Source: Sphingopyxis sp. YF1 (GTDB taxonomy: Bacteria; Pseudomonadota; Alphaproteobacteria; Sphingomonadales; Sphingomonadaceae). From it: a stretch of 64,000 nt of DNA. The DNA lies in the NCBI RefSeq assembly GCF_022701295.1, contig NZ_CP033204.1, forward strand, positions 558,001 to 622,000. The letters run 5' to 3'. Both the position numbers and the translations under genes were made by a program. This document shows, in pieces, positions 53,805 through 62,745 of the stretch. The notes beneath the pieces were generated by a model. That model ran no database searches. It was not told the origin of the DNA and saw only the letters and a program-made list of their open reading frames with translations. How positions within the stretch are numbered: position 1 is the stretch's first letter; each line of letters opens with the position of its first letter.

Positions 53805-54674
53805 TCAGGCCGCCATCGTGGTGAAGCGGCCGTTGTTGTAGTCGTCGAAAGCCTGGCGAATTTCCTTCTCCGTATTCATCACGAACGGACCGTGGCCGAA
53901 AATCGGCTCGTCGATCGGTTCGCCCGTCAGCACCAGCAAGGTTGCATCGCCGTCGGCATGGATGGCGACCTCGCCGCCTTCGCGGCTCAGCAGGACCATC
54001 TCCGCCGCTCCGGCTTCCTGCGTGCCGTTGACCGTGACGTGGCCGGACAGCACGACCAGCATCGTGGTATGCCCGTCGGGCGCGGGAAGCGTGACGTCGG
54101 CGTCGCGGTTCAGCTTCACGTCCCACAGGTTGATGGGGGTGAAAGTCCTTGCCGGACCCCGCGTGCCGAACAATTCGCCCGCGATGATCCGCGCCGTGCC
54201 GCTCGCATCGGGCAGGTCGACGACCGGAATGTCGGCCGACACGATGCCCTGATAACCGCCGGGCGCCATCTTGTCCCTGGCGGGCAGGTTGACCCACAGC
54301 TGCACCATGCGGAACGGACCACCCGTCCTGGCAAAGGCGGGCGAGTGATATTCCTCGTGGATGATGCCGCTCGCGGCGGTCATCCACTGCACGTCGCCGG
54401 GGCCGATGACACCGCCATTGCCTGCGGAATCGCGGTGCTCGACTTCGCCGTCATAGACGATGGTGACGGTTTCGAAGCCGCGATGCGGATGTTCGCCCAC
54501 GCCGCGCCGGTCGGTTGTCGGCTCGAAATAATGCGGACCCGCATAGTCGAGCAGCAGGAAGGGGCTGATATGTGCGCCGAGGCTGTTGTACGAAAAGAGC
54601 GAACGGACTGGAAAGCCGTCGCCGACCCAGTGGCCGCGATCATTGCCGTAACGGCCGAGAATGGTCTTGGTCAT
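53805..54674 (-). CDS. Pirin family protein
   Basis: 289 residues, a double cupin. The metal-binding residues are in GEHPHRGFETVT (two His), GVIGPGDVQWMTAASGIIHEE (His and Glu; core VQWMTAASGIIHEE). Bacterial pirins include quercetin 2,3-dioxygenases and regulators of pyruvate metabolism; which applies here is not shown. The start at 54674 matches other pirins; the 44-residue upstream extension is antisense to the LysR gene leader. Probably activated or repressed by the divergent LysR protein. Confidence 0.92.
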   Translation of the reverse strand: MTKTILGRYGNDRGHWVGDGFPVRSLFSYNSLGAHISPFLLLDYAGPHYFEPTTDRRGVGEHPHRGFETVTIVYDGEVEHRDSAGNGGVIGPGDVQWMTAASGIIHEEYHSPAFARTGGPFRMVQLWVNLPARDKMAPGGYQGIVSADIPVVDLPDASGTARIIAGELFGTRGPARTFTPINLWDVKLNRDADVTLPAPDGHTTMLVVLSGHVTVNGTQEAGAAEMVLLSREGGEVAIHADGDATLLVLTGEPIDEPIFGHGPFVMNTEKEIRQAFDDYNNGRFTTMAA

Positions 54675-54792
54675 GTCATGTCTCCGGGGCGACCCGCATG
54701 TGAAGCGCCGGTCGCTGTTGAAGCGGAGATATTTCGGGAACGATATCGGCAAAAGACTGGATAAAAAGACGCAGCGTTCTATGAGTGGGACG

Positions 54793-55710
54793 ATGCAGGA
54801 TCTCAACGACCTCTATTATTTCGTTCAGGTGGTCGACCACGGCGGCTTTGCGGCGGCCGGCCGCGCGCTCGACATGCAGAAGTCGAAGCTGAGCCGGCGG
54901 GTCGCGCTGCTGGAGGAAAGGCTGGGCGTGCGCCTGCTCAACCGTTCGTCGCGGCGCTTCGCCGTGACCGAGATCGGCCGCGAATATTACGACCGTTGCG
55001 TCGCGATGCTGGTGCAGGCCGAGGCCGCCGACCAGGTCATCGCCGAGGTACGCGCCGAACCGCGCGGCGTGGTGCGGATCAGCTGCCCGACCGGGCTGCT
55101 TTCCTTCCGCTTCGGGGCACTGATCGCGCGGTTCATGGCGGCGAATCCCGCCGTCGAAGTGCATCTGGAAGGGACCAACCGCCGTGTCGACGTGATTGCG
55201 GAAGGTTTCGACATCGCGATCCGCGTCCGTTTTCCGCCGCTCGAGCCGACCGACCTGGTGATGCGGCGGCTCGATGAAAGCACCCAATGCCTGGTCGCCT
55301 CGCCCACGCTGGTGCGGCAGGCGCTCGCATCGCCCGCCGATCTGCACGGCGTGCCGAGTCTCGATTTCGCACCGGCACGCCGCGATCACCGGTGGGAACT
55401 CGAACATTCCGGCGGGCAGTCGGCGGTGCTGCTCCACCGCCCGCGACTGGTAACCGACGACATGGCCGCGCTGCGCGACGCGGCGCTGGCCGGCGTCGGC
55501 GTCGTCCAGCTCCCGGCCATGCTGATCGCCGGCGATGTCGCCGCGGGGCGATTGGTCCATGTCCTTCCCGGCTGGCGGCCACGGGCGGGGATCATCCACG
55601 CCGTCTTTCCGTCGCGACGCGGGCTGCTGCCCTCGGTGCGGACCTTGCTCGATTTTCTGGTGGATCAATGCGCACGCCAGCGTGAGCAGACCGACCATTT
55701 GATGGGCTGA
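54793..55710 (+). CDS. LysR family transcriptional regulator
   Basis: 305 residues. The winged helix is LNDLYYFVQVVDHGGFAAAGRALDMQKSKLSRRVALLEERLGVRLLNRSSR (read as FAAAGRALDMQKSKLSRR for the core), followed by the substrate-binding domain typical of the family. It is divergent from the pirin-YcaC pair and probably controls it. 54793 gives the family's usual start; 54781 adds four residues. The 118-base gap has a weak palindrome GATAT...ATATC at 54728-54747. The effector is unknown. Confidence 0.9.
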   Translation: MQDLNDLYYFVQVVDHGGFAAAGRALDMQKSKLSRRVALLEERLGVRLLNRSSRRFAVTEIGREYYDRCVAMLVQAEAADQVIAEVRAEPRGVVRISCPTGLLSFRFGALIARFMAANPAVEVHLEGTNRRVDVIAEGFDIAIRVRFPPLEPTDLVMRRLDESTQCLVASPTLVRQALASPADLHGVPSLDFAPARRDHRWELEHSGGQSAVLLHRPRLVTDDMAALRDAALAGVGVVQLPAMLIAGDVAAGRLVHVLPGWRPRAGIIHAVFPSRRGLLPSVRTLLDFLVDQCARQREQTDHLMG

Positions 55711-56308
55711 TGATCGCGTAGCCCGCGCAAGGAACGGACCGCCCCGCGATCAGGACGATCCATGGGTGTCACGCGTTCCCCGCGGTCGCGAACCGCACCG
55801 GCTTTTGGAAAGCAGGGGGATATGAATTCAGCAACAGAGGGGAAACAGTGCAATTCCGAATGGCGGGAAAGGGGGTTGTCGTGTCAGGATCGCGTCCTTT
55901 CCTGAAGCGCCCGCGTAGCGGACGGAGATAGGTTCGCCCGACCCGCATCGCCGCTCCGGACCGCAGGATGATCCGGAGATCGCCCTATCCCCGGTCCCGG
56001 ATCGCGTCGATCCGGTCCAGCCGTACGATCGCGGAGCGGCGAATGCGGACGTAGCGATCGACGCCAATCCGGATACCGAATACAGCGTCGACAATCGCTC
56101 AACGAGTTGCAGATGACTGGATCCGCGGCATGCGTCCGTACGGTCGCGATTCTGGCTATGTCAGGACGTGAGCACGGGTCGACAAGCCATTCTTCGATGG
56201 CATTGACTCGACCAGCTCGTCCAGCATGCGACCGGATGGCCGTTCCGTTGTTCTTCTGAAGTGCTGCGTATCATACGCCTTCATCATCACATTCATCCTC
56301 GTTCGCCG
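55711..56308. other. Gene-poor stretch with a decayed regulator gene
   Basis: 598 bases between the LysR and arsH genes. The minus strand carries the remains of a LytTR domain, listed separately. Outside it (55711-55770 and 56126-56308) I see no intact gene or repeat; this part is also less GC-biased in its codon-position pattern than its neighbours. Confidence 0.55.
55850..56125 (-). pseudogene. Remnant of a LytTR-domain DNA-binding regulator
   Basis: Read from 56092 leftward, one frame gives VDRYVRIRRSAIVRLDRIDA followed by IRDRG, an in-frame TAG at 55985-55987, and then GDLRIILRSGAAMRVGRTYL and RPLRGRF. This is the order of a LytTR domain (RYVRIRRS-IV-LDRI, then the L-SGA-RVGRTY-L end). 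A second frame upstream gives SSHLQLVERL, as expected just before it, so a frameshift lies near 56092. The N-terminal part of the regulator is not found. Short size and two disruptions make it a dead gene. Confidence 0.6.
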
Positions 56309-57124
56309 CTATTTGGGTTCCTCGTTCGCTAGCTGGGAGGTGGTTTTTGGCCAGTTGTGACGCGACGTTCCCGGAATTCCGGCGAGTTCGGCAGGCGTGG
56401 CAACCGGCTCGTTCCGGTCCTTGCGCTCCGAATAGCGGTCAACGAGCTGTTCGGCATGGCCGCGCGTCAGCACGGTGAAGCGCACCAGTTCCTCGGCGAC
56501 ATCGACGATCCGGTCGTAATAGCTCGACGGCCGCATCCGCCCGGCCTCGTCGAACTCCTGCCAGGCCTTGGCGACGCTCGACTGGTTGGGAATGGTGATC
56601 ATCCGCATCCAGCGGCCGAGGATGCGCAGCGTATTGACGCTGTTGAACGACTGCGACCCCGCCGACACCTGCATCACCGCCAGCGTCCGGCCCTGCGTCG
56701 GGCGTAGGCCCTTATAGGCGAGCGGCAGGTGATCGATCTGCGCCTTCATGATGCCGGTGATCTGGCCGTGGCGCTCGGGGCTGCACCAGACCTGGCCTTC
56801 GGACCAGAGCGAATGCCGCCTCAGTTCCTCGACCGCCGGATGATCGTCGTCCGCGACCTGATCGGGGAGAGGCAGGTCGGAGGGATCGAAAATGCGCGTC
56901 TCGCACCCGAAGAGCTGGAGCAGGCGCGCGGTCTCCTCGACGACGAGGCGCGAGAAGGAGCGTTCGCGCAAGCTACCGTAGAGCAACAGGATACGCGGCG
57001 GCGGCTCGACCGGGCCGAGGCCGAGTGCGGGCTGGGCGCGCAGATATTCGGTGCTGAGCGCCGGGAAATGCCCGGCATCGGTCAGCGCGCGGAGGCGCGT
57101 AAAGGCTGGGTCTGTCATGTTCAT
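56309..57124 (-). CDS. arsH: Arsenical resistance flavoprotein ArsH
   Basis: 271 residues. NADPH-dependent FMN reductase fold with [11 protein letters not shown] (the FMN phosphate loop GSxRxxSxSR, about 49-59) and [20 protein letters not shown], which is very constant in ArsH. It oxidises trivalent organoarsenicals and reduces quinones or iron in some species. Last gene of arsR-arsC-acr3-arsH, with four bases of overlap with acr3. Confidence 0.95.
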   Translation of the reverse strand: MNMTDPAFTRLRALTDAGHFPALSTEYLRAQPALGLGPVEPPPRILLLYGSLRERSFSRLVVEETARLLQLFGCETRIFDPSDLPLPDQVADDDHPAVEELRRHSLWSEGQVWCSPERHGQITGIMKAQIDHLPLAYKGLRPTQGRTLAVMQVSAGSQSFNSVNTLRILGRWMRMITIPNQSSVAKAWQEFDEAGRMRPSSYYDRIVDVAEELVRFTVLTRGHAEQLVDRYSERKDRNEPVATPAELAGIPGTSRHNWPKTTSQLANEEPK

Positions 57125-58185
57125 GCTGCCGTTGGAGTGCTTGCGGGGAACCAGCGGCGTCCGAGGCGAAACGCGACGCCGACAAGCAGGATGAGGACGG
57201 GCACCTCGACAAGCGGGCCGATCACCGCCGCGAATGCAACCGGGGAGGCGAGGCCGAAAGCCGCGATAGCGACCGCGATCGCGAGCTCGAAATTATTGCC
57301 CGCGGCGGTGAAGGCGACCGCGGTTGTGCGCGGATAGTCGGCCTTAATGAGCTTGCCCATCCAGAAGCTGATCAGGAACTGCACGACGAAATAGATGCTG
57401 AGCGGGATGGCGACGCGGATCACGTCGCCGGGGATGGTGACGATCTCGCCGCCCTTGAGGCTGAACATCGCGACGATGGTAAAGAGCAGTGCGACGAGGG
57501 TGATCGGCGCGATGCGCGGCAGAAAGCGCGTCTCGTACCACTCGTCGCCCTTGGTGCGGCCCAGCAGCCTCCGCGTCAGATATCCGGCGAGGAAGGGAAT
57601 GCCGAGATAGATCAGCACGGCTTCGGCGATCGTTCCGAAGCTGACGTCGATGATGCTGCCTTCCAGCCCGAACAGCGGCGGCAGTACGGCGAGGAAGAAC
57701 CACGCGTAGACGCTGAAGAAGAGAATCTGGAAGATCGAGTTGAAGGCGACGAGCGCCGCGACATATTGATTGTCGCCCTTCGCAAGCTGGTTCCACACGA
57801 TCACCATCGCGATGCAGCGCGCGAGACCGATCAGGATCAATCCGGTCATATATTCGGGTCTGTCGGCGAGGAAGATGACCGCGAGCGCGAACATCAGCAC
57901 CGGTCCGATGATCCAGTTCTGGATGAGCGAAATGGCAAGCACGCGCTTGTCGTCGAAGACGCGCGGCAGTTCGTCGTAGCGGACGCGCGCGAGCGGCGGA
58001 TACATCATCAATATGAGACCGATCGCGATCGGGATATTGGTCGTTCCGACCGACAGCGCGTCGATCGCGGCCGGAAGGCCCGCGAAGACGGTCCCCAGAA
58101 AGATGCCCAGCGCCATCGCCAGGAAGATCCAGAGCGTCAGGTAGCGGTCGAGGAACGACAGGCGTTCGCGCTTGGTCTCAGCCAT
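57121..58185 (-). CDS. arsB: ACR3-type arsenite efflux permease
   Basis: 354 residues with about ten membrane segments. The ACR3 signature [19 protein letters not shown] with its essential cysteine (about 129-150) and the [18 protein letters not shown] helix identify it as ACR3 and not the unrelated ArsB antiporter, although databases often call both arsB. It expels arsenite using the proton gradient. It starts three bases after arsC and overlaps arsH. Confidence 0.95.
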   Translation of the reverse strand: MAETKRERLSFLDRYLTLWIFLAMALGIFLGTVFAGLPAAIDALSVGTTNIPIAIGLILMMYPPLARVRYDELPRVFDDKRVLAISLIQNWIIGPVLMFALAVIFLADRPEYMTGLILIGLARCIAMVIVWNQLAKGDNQYVAALVAFNSIFQILFFSVYAWFFLAVLPPLFGLEGSIIDVSFGTIAEAVLIYLGIPFLAGYLTRRLLGRTKGDEWYETRFLPRIAPITLVALLFTIVAMFSLKGGEIVTIPGDVIRVAIPLSIYFVVQFLISFWMGKLIKADYPRTTAVAFTAAGNNFELAIAVAIAAFGLASPVAFAAVIGPLVEVPVLILLVGVAFRLGRRWFPASTPTAA

Positions 58186-58188
58186 CGG

Positions 58189-58617
58189 TCAAGCGCCGAC
58201 GCGATTGCCGGAAGCATCGACGACGGGTTCGCCGTCCTCCTTGGCGAAGGCGCCGAGCTGCCTGGCCGGGAGGATATCGAGCACGGCTTCGGACGGACGG
58301 CAGAGCCGGACCCCGAGCGGCGAGACGACGAGCGGGCGGTTGATGAGGATGGGATGTGCCATCATCGCGTCGATGAACTCGGCGTCGCCAAGTGCCCGAT
58401 CGTCGAGGCCGAGTTCGGCATAGGGGGTGCCCTTTTCGCGAAGTAGATCGCGCGGGGTCATCCCGGCGCGCGCGATCAGCTGTTCGAGCAGCGCGCGCGA
58501 CGGCGGCGTCTTCAGATATTCGACGACATGCGGTTCGATCCCGGCGTTGCGGATCAGCCCGAGCGCGTTGCGCGACGTGCCGCAATCGGGGTTGTGGTAG
58601 ATGATGATGTCGGTCAC
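58189..58617 (-). CDS. arsC: Arsenate reductase, glutaredoxin type
   Basis: 142 residues. HNPDCGTSRN holds the catalytic Cys12, and INRPLVV has one of the arsenate-binding arginines. The size and sequence fit the ArsC family that uses glutathione and glutaredoxin. It reduces arsenate to arsenite for ACR3. Encoded 13 bases after arsR. Confidence 0.95.
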   Translation of the reverse strand: MTDIIIYHNPDCGTSRNALGLIRNAGIEPHVVEYLKTPPSRALLEQLIARAGMTPRDLLREKGTPYAELGLDDRALGDAEFIDAMMAHPILINRPLVVSPLGVRLCRPSEAVLDILPARQLGAFAKEDGEPVVDASGNRVGA

Positions 58618-58630
58618 GGCGCAGCGTCCT

Positions 58631-58960
58631 TCAGCAGCAGGCGAGTTCGGCGAGCAAGGGGTCGCAGAGTTCGGCGCGGCCCTGGCAACAGTCCTTGGCG
58701 AGAAAGAGCATCAGCGCCCGGAGCGCATCGATATCGGCGCGCTGGATGAATTGGCGACCGCGCTTTTCCGACTGAACGAGCCCGGCCTTCGCAAGCACCG
58801 CGAGATGTGTCGAAAAGGTACTCTGGCTCAAGCCCGATCGTTCGACGAGCTGTCCCGTCGAAAGTCCCTCCGGTTCGTGCCGGACGAGCTGCCGGAAGGT
58901 GTCGAGCCGGGTCTGATGCGCAAGAGCGGCGAGGGCGAGCAGGGCGGCGTCAGTGTCCAT
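58631..58960 (-). CDS. arsR: ArsR/SmtB family arsenite-responsive repressor
   Basis: 109 residues. The winged helix has LSTGQLVERSGLSQSTFSTHLAVL. The usual metal site in the DNA-recognition helix (ELCVCDL) is missing; instead, cysteines lie at the C-terminus (Cys91, Cys92, Cys99, Cys108, Cys109 in KDCCQGRAELC...ACC), much like the ArsR of Acidithiobacillus ferrooxidans, which senses arsenite with a C-terminal trio. First gene of the operon. The ATG follows the -10 box almost directly and has no ribosome site, so the mRNA is probably leaderless. Confidence 0.94.
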   Translation of the reverse strand: MDTDAALLALAALAHQTRLDTFRQLVRHEPEGLSTGQLVERSGLSQSTFSTHLAVLAKAGLVQSEKRGRQFIQRADIDALRALMLFLAKDCCQGRAELCDPLLAELACC

Positions 58961-58962
58961 GC

Positions 58963-59016
58963 ATCGGAATTATCCGATAGGTTTTATTCGGTCAAGACTT
59001 ATCGGAAATAACCGAT
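58963..59016 (-). promoter_or_regulatory. arsR promoter with two ArsR-type operators
   Basis: Two palindromes of form ATCGG-N6-CCGAT, at 58963-58978 and 59001-59016, lie 38 bases apart. On the minus strand TTGACC (about -35) and GATAAT (-10, at 58974-58969) with a spacer of about 15-16 bases lie between and across them, so bound repressor would block polymerase. Transcription should start about one or two bases before the arsR ATG. Confidence 0.72.
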
Positions 59017-59225
59017 GCGTTGGCTTCGGCTATTTCGCTCGATCTCCCGAAAGCTTTGGGTCCGCCAGTGGTCGCGAAGCCGTTCCAGATAGTCCGACCA
59101 TCATTGGTTCATCCTGACGCATCCGCCCCGGCAAGTTCCCCTATGGTAGAAGGTGCGGAAAAACGAGGACATTCTCAGTCGGATGAGGCGCCGATTTTGC
59201 CTGCTTTTATAAGGTTTTGCGAGTG

Positions 59226-59248
59226 AAAACCCCTTGTCTTTCAAGGGG
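59226..59248 (-). terminator. Terminator of tRNA-Thr
   Basis: On the minus strand CCCCTTG-AAAGA-CAAGGGG then TTTT, four bases after the tRNA CCA end. Confidence 0.85.
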
Positions 59249-59252
59249 CTGC

Positions 59253-59328
59253 TGGTGCCGGCTGTCGGACTCGAACCGACGACCTACCGCTTACAAGGCG
59301 GTTGCTCTACCAACTGAGCTAAGCCGGC
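59253..59328 (-). tRNA. tRNA-Thr (anticodon TGT)
   Basis: 76 bases with CCA encoded. Acceptor GCCGGCT pairs with AGCCGGC, D stem GCTC/GAGC, anticodon stem ACCGC/GCGGT with loop CTTGTAA (anticodon TGT), T stem GTCGG/CCGAC with loop TTCGAGT. It reads ACA and other ACN codons. Confidence 0.97.
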
Positions 59329-59410
59329 ACGGCACCCTGCGCCCCTAGAACATTTTGGTGCGGGATGGAAACACCCGGCGCAAGGGAAAATGCGGGCGCG
59401 TGCTGGCCCG

Positions 59411-60283
59411 TCAGCGGATGCCGAAGGTCCAGCCCTCGGTCCGGGCCAGATCGTCGGTGAGCGGGGCGGGCGACCAGTAGCCGGTCTCGCCCGCGATGGC
59501 GCGTAGCCAGGCGGCCGTGAGCAGCGCATCGCTCGCATGGTCGCTGACCGCGCCGCTGATGCCCACCGCCGGCGAGCCCAGTGCGGCGAGCGCCGCGTCG
59601 AGCGCGCCGCCTTCGCGAATCTTGCTGCGTCCGCCGCCGATCCCCGCGGCGCGTGCTGCAAGGCTGGTATAGATTTCGACCAGCAGCGGCCCCGTTCGGG
59701 GTGCCGGGTCGAGCGGCCAGAGCGGTATGCGGCCGCGCAGCCGGTGGAGCAGGCGCATGCCGGTCAGGCTCGCCTTGCCGACCTGCGCCGCGCCGACGAG
59801 GTTGAAGTTGCTGACGCTCGCCGCCTGCCGCGTCGCACGCTGGTGCTGTTCGACCACGCGCAGTCGTCCCGCGCCTGGTTCGAACAGGTCGCCGGTGTCG
59901 CCGCGGCCGTGGCGGAAATGCCGCCGGGCTTCGGGGTGGGCGAGAAAGGACGCAATCCCGTGGTGCGGATCGGCTGCGGCGAGCCGTTCGACCAGCGCCC
60001 ACAATGCGGCGATGTCCGCCGGGCTGTCGGGCCAGCGCGGGAAATAGGCGCCGCGGTCGGTAAAGGCGAAGGCGGCCGAAAAATCGAAGCCGATCAGCAT
60101 GTCGGCGCCCGAAGCGGCGGTATCCTCGAGCCACGCCAGTATCTCGGCGCGCGACCAGATGTGCCCCGGCCGCACCAGCACCGGCGCCGCGGTCCCGCTC
60201 GCGACCGCGAGCGCGATGCCGCGCTGGCGTTCGCCGCGCGCGCCCGACCAGTCGATCGCGGCAAAGTGGGAGAAACGACGCAT
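59411..60283 (-). CDS. DUF429-like protein (predicted RNase H-like fold)
   Basis: 290 residues. The start FAAIDWSGARGERQRGIALA, the GFDFSAAF strand and the SDHASDALLTAAWLRA segment near the C-terminus give a set of acidic residues like those in RNase H-like DUF429 proteins, whose role is unknown. The start at 60283 is preferred; 60301 adds six residues. It is divergent from the Nfu gene, with 63 bases between. The longer extension of this frame upstream is antisense to the Nfu gene. Confidence 0.7.
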   Translation of the reverse strand: MRRFSHFAAIDWSGARGERQRGIALAVASGTAAPVLVRPGHIWSRAEILAWLEDTAASGADMLIGFDFSAAFAFTDRGAYFPRWPDSPADIAALWALVERLAAADPHHGIASFLAHPEARRHFRHGRGDTGDLFEPGAGRLRVVEQHQRATRQAASVSNFNLVGAAQVGKASLTGMRLLHRLRGRIPLWPLDPAPRTGPLLVEIYTSLAARAAGIGGGRSKIREGGALDAALAALGSPAVGISGAVSDHASDALLTAAWLRAIAGETGYWSPAPLTDDLARTEGWTFGIR

Positions 60284-60346
60284 CTTTCGATCGTAGCGCA
60301 TGCGTGTCGTCTTGCACAAAGCGTCATTGCGTCCCACATGCGCCCC

Positions 60347-60925
60347 ATGCTGATCGAAACCGAATCGACGCCCAATCCCGCGACGCGCAAATTCCTGCCC
60401 GGCCGGGCCGTGATGGACGCGGGGACGCGCGACTTTGCGAGCCCCGAAGAAGCACAGGCCTCGCCGCTCGCGACCGCGCTTTTCTCGCTCGGCGATGTCA
60501 CCGGCGTCTTCTTCGGCCGCGATTTCGTTTCGGTAACGATCGCCCCCGGCGCCGAATGGAACGACGTCAAGCCCGATATCCTCGGCATCGTGATGGATCA
60601 TTTCCTCGCCGACATGCCGCTGTTCCACCCGGCGAGCGCCGCGGGGATCAGCGTTCCGGGCGAGGACGAGGGCGGCTTCGCCGACGATCCGGCCGACGCC
60701 GACATCATCGAGCAGATCAAGGAACTGATCGAGACGCGCGTGCGCCCCGCGGTCGCAAACGACGGCGGCGACATCGTCTACCGTGGTTTCGACAAGGGCA
60801 ATGTGTATCTCAAGATGCAGGGCGCCTGCGCGGGATGTCCCTCGTCGACTGCCACGCTCAAGAACGGCATCGAATCGCTGCTCAAGCATTATGTCCCCGA
60901 AGTGACCGCGGTCCACGCCGTCTGA
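60347..60925 (+). CDS. Nfu/NifU-type iron-sulfur cluster scaffold
   Basis: 192 residues. An N-terminal Nfu domain (IETESTPNPATRKFLPGR at the start) is followed by the NifU C-terminal domain with RPAVANDGGDIVY and the cluster-binding GACAGCPSS motif (CxxC near 161-164). It carries [4Fe-4S] clusters to target proteins, as in mitochondrial NFU1. The start at 60347 matches the family; 60338 adds three residues. Confidence 0.95.
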   Translation: MLIETESTPNPATRKFLPGRAVMDAGTRDFASPEEAQASPLATALFSLGDVTGVFFGRDFVSVTIAPGAEWNDVKPDILGIVMDHFLADMPLFHPASAAGISVPGEDEGGFADDPADADIIEQIKELIETRVRPAVANDGGDIVYRGFDKGNVYLKMQGACAGCPSSTATLKNGIESLLKHYVPEVTAVHAV

Positions 60926-60949
60926 CCCCCATCCCTGGAGAATGATCCG

Positions 60950-61543
60950 ATGAGCGAGCCGCTTTCCGACCAGGCCCTCGACCAGCTGTTCCGTGCCGCA
61001 CGCAGCTATAATGGCTATACCGACCGGCCGGTGTCGGAGGCCCAGCTGCACGCGATCTGGGAGCTGATGAAATTCGGGCCGACCAGCGCCAATTGCCTGC
61101 CCGCGCGGATCGTCTGGTGCGCGAGCGACGACGCGAAGCGGCGGCTCGCGGCGCACGCGATGCCCGCCAATGCCGAAAAGATCCTGCAGGCGCCCGTCAC
61201 CGCGATCATCGGCATGGATACCGAATTTTACGAAAACCTGCCCGAGCTCTTCCCGCACACCGACGCGCGCAGCTGGTTTGCGGGCAATGACGAGCTCGCG
61301 AAGGTCACCGCTTTCCGCAACTCGAGCCTGCAGGGCGGCTATTTCATTCTCGCCGCCCGGGCGCTTGGGCTCGACACCGGGCCGATGTCGGGCTTCGCCA
61401 ACGATGCGGTCGACGCCGAATTCTTCGCCGGCCAACCGAGCGTGAAGAGCAATTTCATCGCGACGCTCGGTTACGGCGACGCGGCGACCATCTTCGAGCG
61501 CAGCCCGCGCCCCGGCTTTGACCGCTTCAACCGCATCGCCTGA
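60950..61543 (+). CDS. Nitroreductase family protein, RutE-like (malonic semialdehyde reductase type)
   Basis: 197 residues. FMN-dependent nitroreductase fold with FRAARSYNGYTDRPVS, FGPTSANCLPARIVW and SLQGGYFILAARALGLDTGPMSGF, which match RutE-like enzymes. Without rut genes nearby its natural substrate is open. GGAGAA ribosome site eight bases before the ATG. The tsaB gene begins inside its 3' end. Confidence 0.87.
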   Translation: MSEPLSDQALDQLFRAARSYNGYTDRPVSEAQLHAIWELMKFGPTSANCLPARIVWCASDDAKRRLAAHAMPANAEKILQAPVTAIIGMDTEFYENLPELFPHTDARSWFAGNDELAKVTAFRNSSLQGGYFILAARALGLDTGPMSGFANDAVDAEFFAGQPSVKSNFIATLGYGDAATIFERSPRPGFDRFNRIA

Positions 61544-62168
61544 CGCCGGCCGCCGCCGCCTCGTCATCGATTCCGCCAGCGAGGCCTGTTCGGTCGCGCT
61601 GGTTGCGGACGGCCGCGTCGTTGATTTTCGGCACGTCGTGCTCGGTCGCGGCCACGCCGAGCGGCTCGTCTCGCTGATCGCCGAACTGGCGGGCGGTGGC
61701 CGCGCGGCGGAAATCTTCGTCGGCTGCGGTCCCGGCAGTTTTGCCGGGGTACGCATCGGCGTCGCGGCGGCGCGCGCGCTCGCGCTCGGATGGGGCGTGC
61801 CGGTCCGCGGCTTCTCGACCCTTGCGCTCGTCGCGGCGGGCGCAGCCGATGCGATCGAAGGCGCCGGCGGCGCGCTCGTCGTCATGGAGGGCGGTCACGG
61901 CCAGTGGTTCGTCCAGCCCTTCGCGCCCGACCTTGCGCCGCTCGCCGCGGTGCAGTCGCTTCTGCCCGCCGCGGCGACGGCCTTTTCCGAGGCGCTCGTC
62001 GTCGGCAATCGCGCCGAAGCCCTTGTCGCGCAGCGCGGCAGCGGCACGGCGCTGACGATGCTGCCCGACGCGCGCGCAGCTCTCCGTCTGCCGCCCGGTG
62101 CGATCTTTGGCGATCCCGGCCCGATCTACGGCCGCGCCCCCGACGCGAAGCCCATGGCGGCGACATGA
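61518..62168 (+). CDS. tsaB: tRNA threonylcarbamoyladenosine biosynthesis protein TsaB
   Basis: 216 residues. ASKHA fold with LVIDSASEACSVAL at the N-terminus and the signature GCGPGSFAGVRIGVAAARALALG. TsaB pairs with TsaD for the t6A modification of tRNAs reading ANN codons. A TTG at 61518 is the only early start that keeps the full N-terminus, overlapping the nitroreductase gene by 26 bases. rimI follows with four bases of overlap, the usual tsaB-rimI pair. Confidence 0.9.
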   Translation: MTASTASPDAGRRRLVIDSASEACSVALVADGRVVDFRHVVLGRGHAERLVSLIAELAGGGRAAEIFVGCGPGSFAGVRIGVAAARALALGWGVPVRGFSTLALVAAGAADAIEGAGGALVVMEGGHGQWFVQPFAPDLAPLAAVQSLLPAAATAFSEALVVGNRAEALVAQRGSGTALTMLPDARAALRLPPGAIFGDPGPIYGRAPDAKPMAAT

Positions 62169-62635
62169 GCATTGCGATCCGCCTCGCCGAAGCGCGCGTG
62201 GCCGACCTTGCGGCGGTGATGCGGGTGATGGACGCCGCCTTCGACCCCGCTTTTGGCGAAGCCTGGAGCCGTGCACAGTTGCTGACGCTGTTCGCGCTGC
62301 CGTCGGCGCGCATCTGCCTCGCGTGGGATGGCGACGTGCCGTGCGGCTTTTCGGCGGCGCGCGTCGCGGGGCCCGAAAGCGAACTTCTCCTGCTCGCGGT
62401 CGATCCGGCGCGTCGCGGCCGCGGGGTCGGTGCGCGGCTGATGGCAGACTGGCAGGGATGGGCGGCCGGCGAAGGGGCCGAAGACTATTTCCTCGAAATG
62501 CGCGCTGACAACGATGCCGTTCATCTCTATGAGCGGTGCGGTTTTTCTGAATGCGGTCGTCGCAAGGACTATTATCGCGGCGATGACGGTGTGATCCGCG
62601 ATGCGATTACAATGCGCCGCTCCGTCGTCAACTAG
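62165..62635 (+). CDS. rimI: Ribosomal protein S18-alanine N-acetyltransferase RimI
   Basis: 156 residues of the GNAT fold. The acetyl-CoA loop is in LLAVDPARRGRGVGARLM, followed by EMRADNDAVHLYERCGF, typical of RimI. It acetylates the N-terminus of protein S18; other GNAT targets cannot be excluded. Coupled to tsaB by ATGA overlap. Confidence 0.9.
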   Translation: MSIAIRLAEARVADLAAVMRVMDAAFDPAFGEAWSRAQLLTLFALPSARICLAWDGDVPCGFSAARVAGPESELLLLAVDPARRGRGVGARLMADWQGWAAGEGAEDYFLEMRADNDAVHLYERCGFSECGRRKDYYRGDDGVIRDAITMRRSVVN

Positions 62636-62745
62636 GTGATAGAGCTTGCGACAATGCTGCCAGAATGGCAGTATCTCGACCGGATGAATGAAGGGTCCAA
62701 ATGCACGCCGTTCACCTTCTGGGTACATAAAAAAGGAAACTGTCC

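Noticed and set aside
54728..54747. LysR operator at GATAT...ATATC
   Set aside because: Arms are only five bases and the spacing differs from a T-N11-A site; too weak to list as a feature.
59226..59328. Attachment site for an island at tRNA-Thr
   Set aside because: No integrase gene and no direct repeat of the tRNA 3' end was found nearby; the ars operon is close but lies on the other side with its own promoter.
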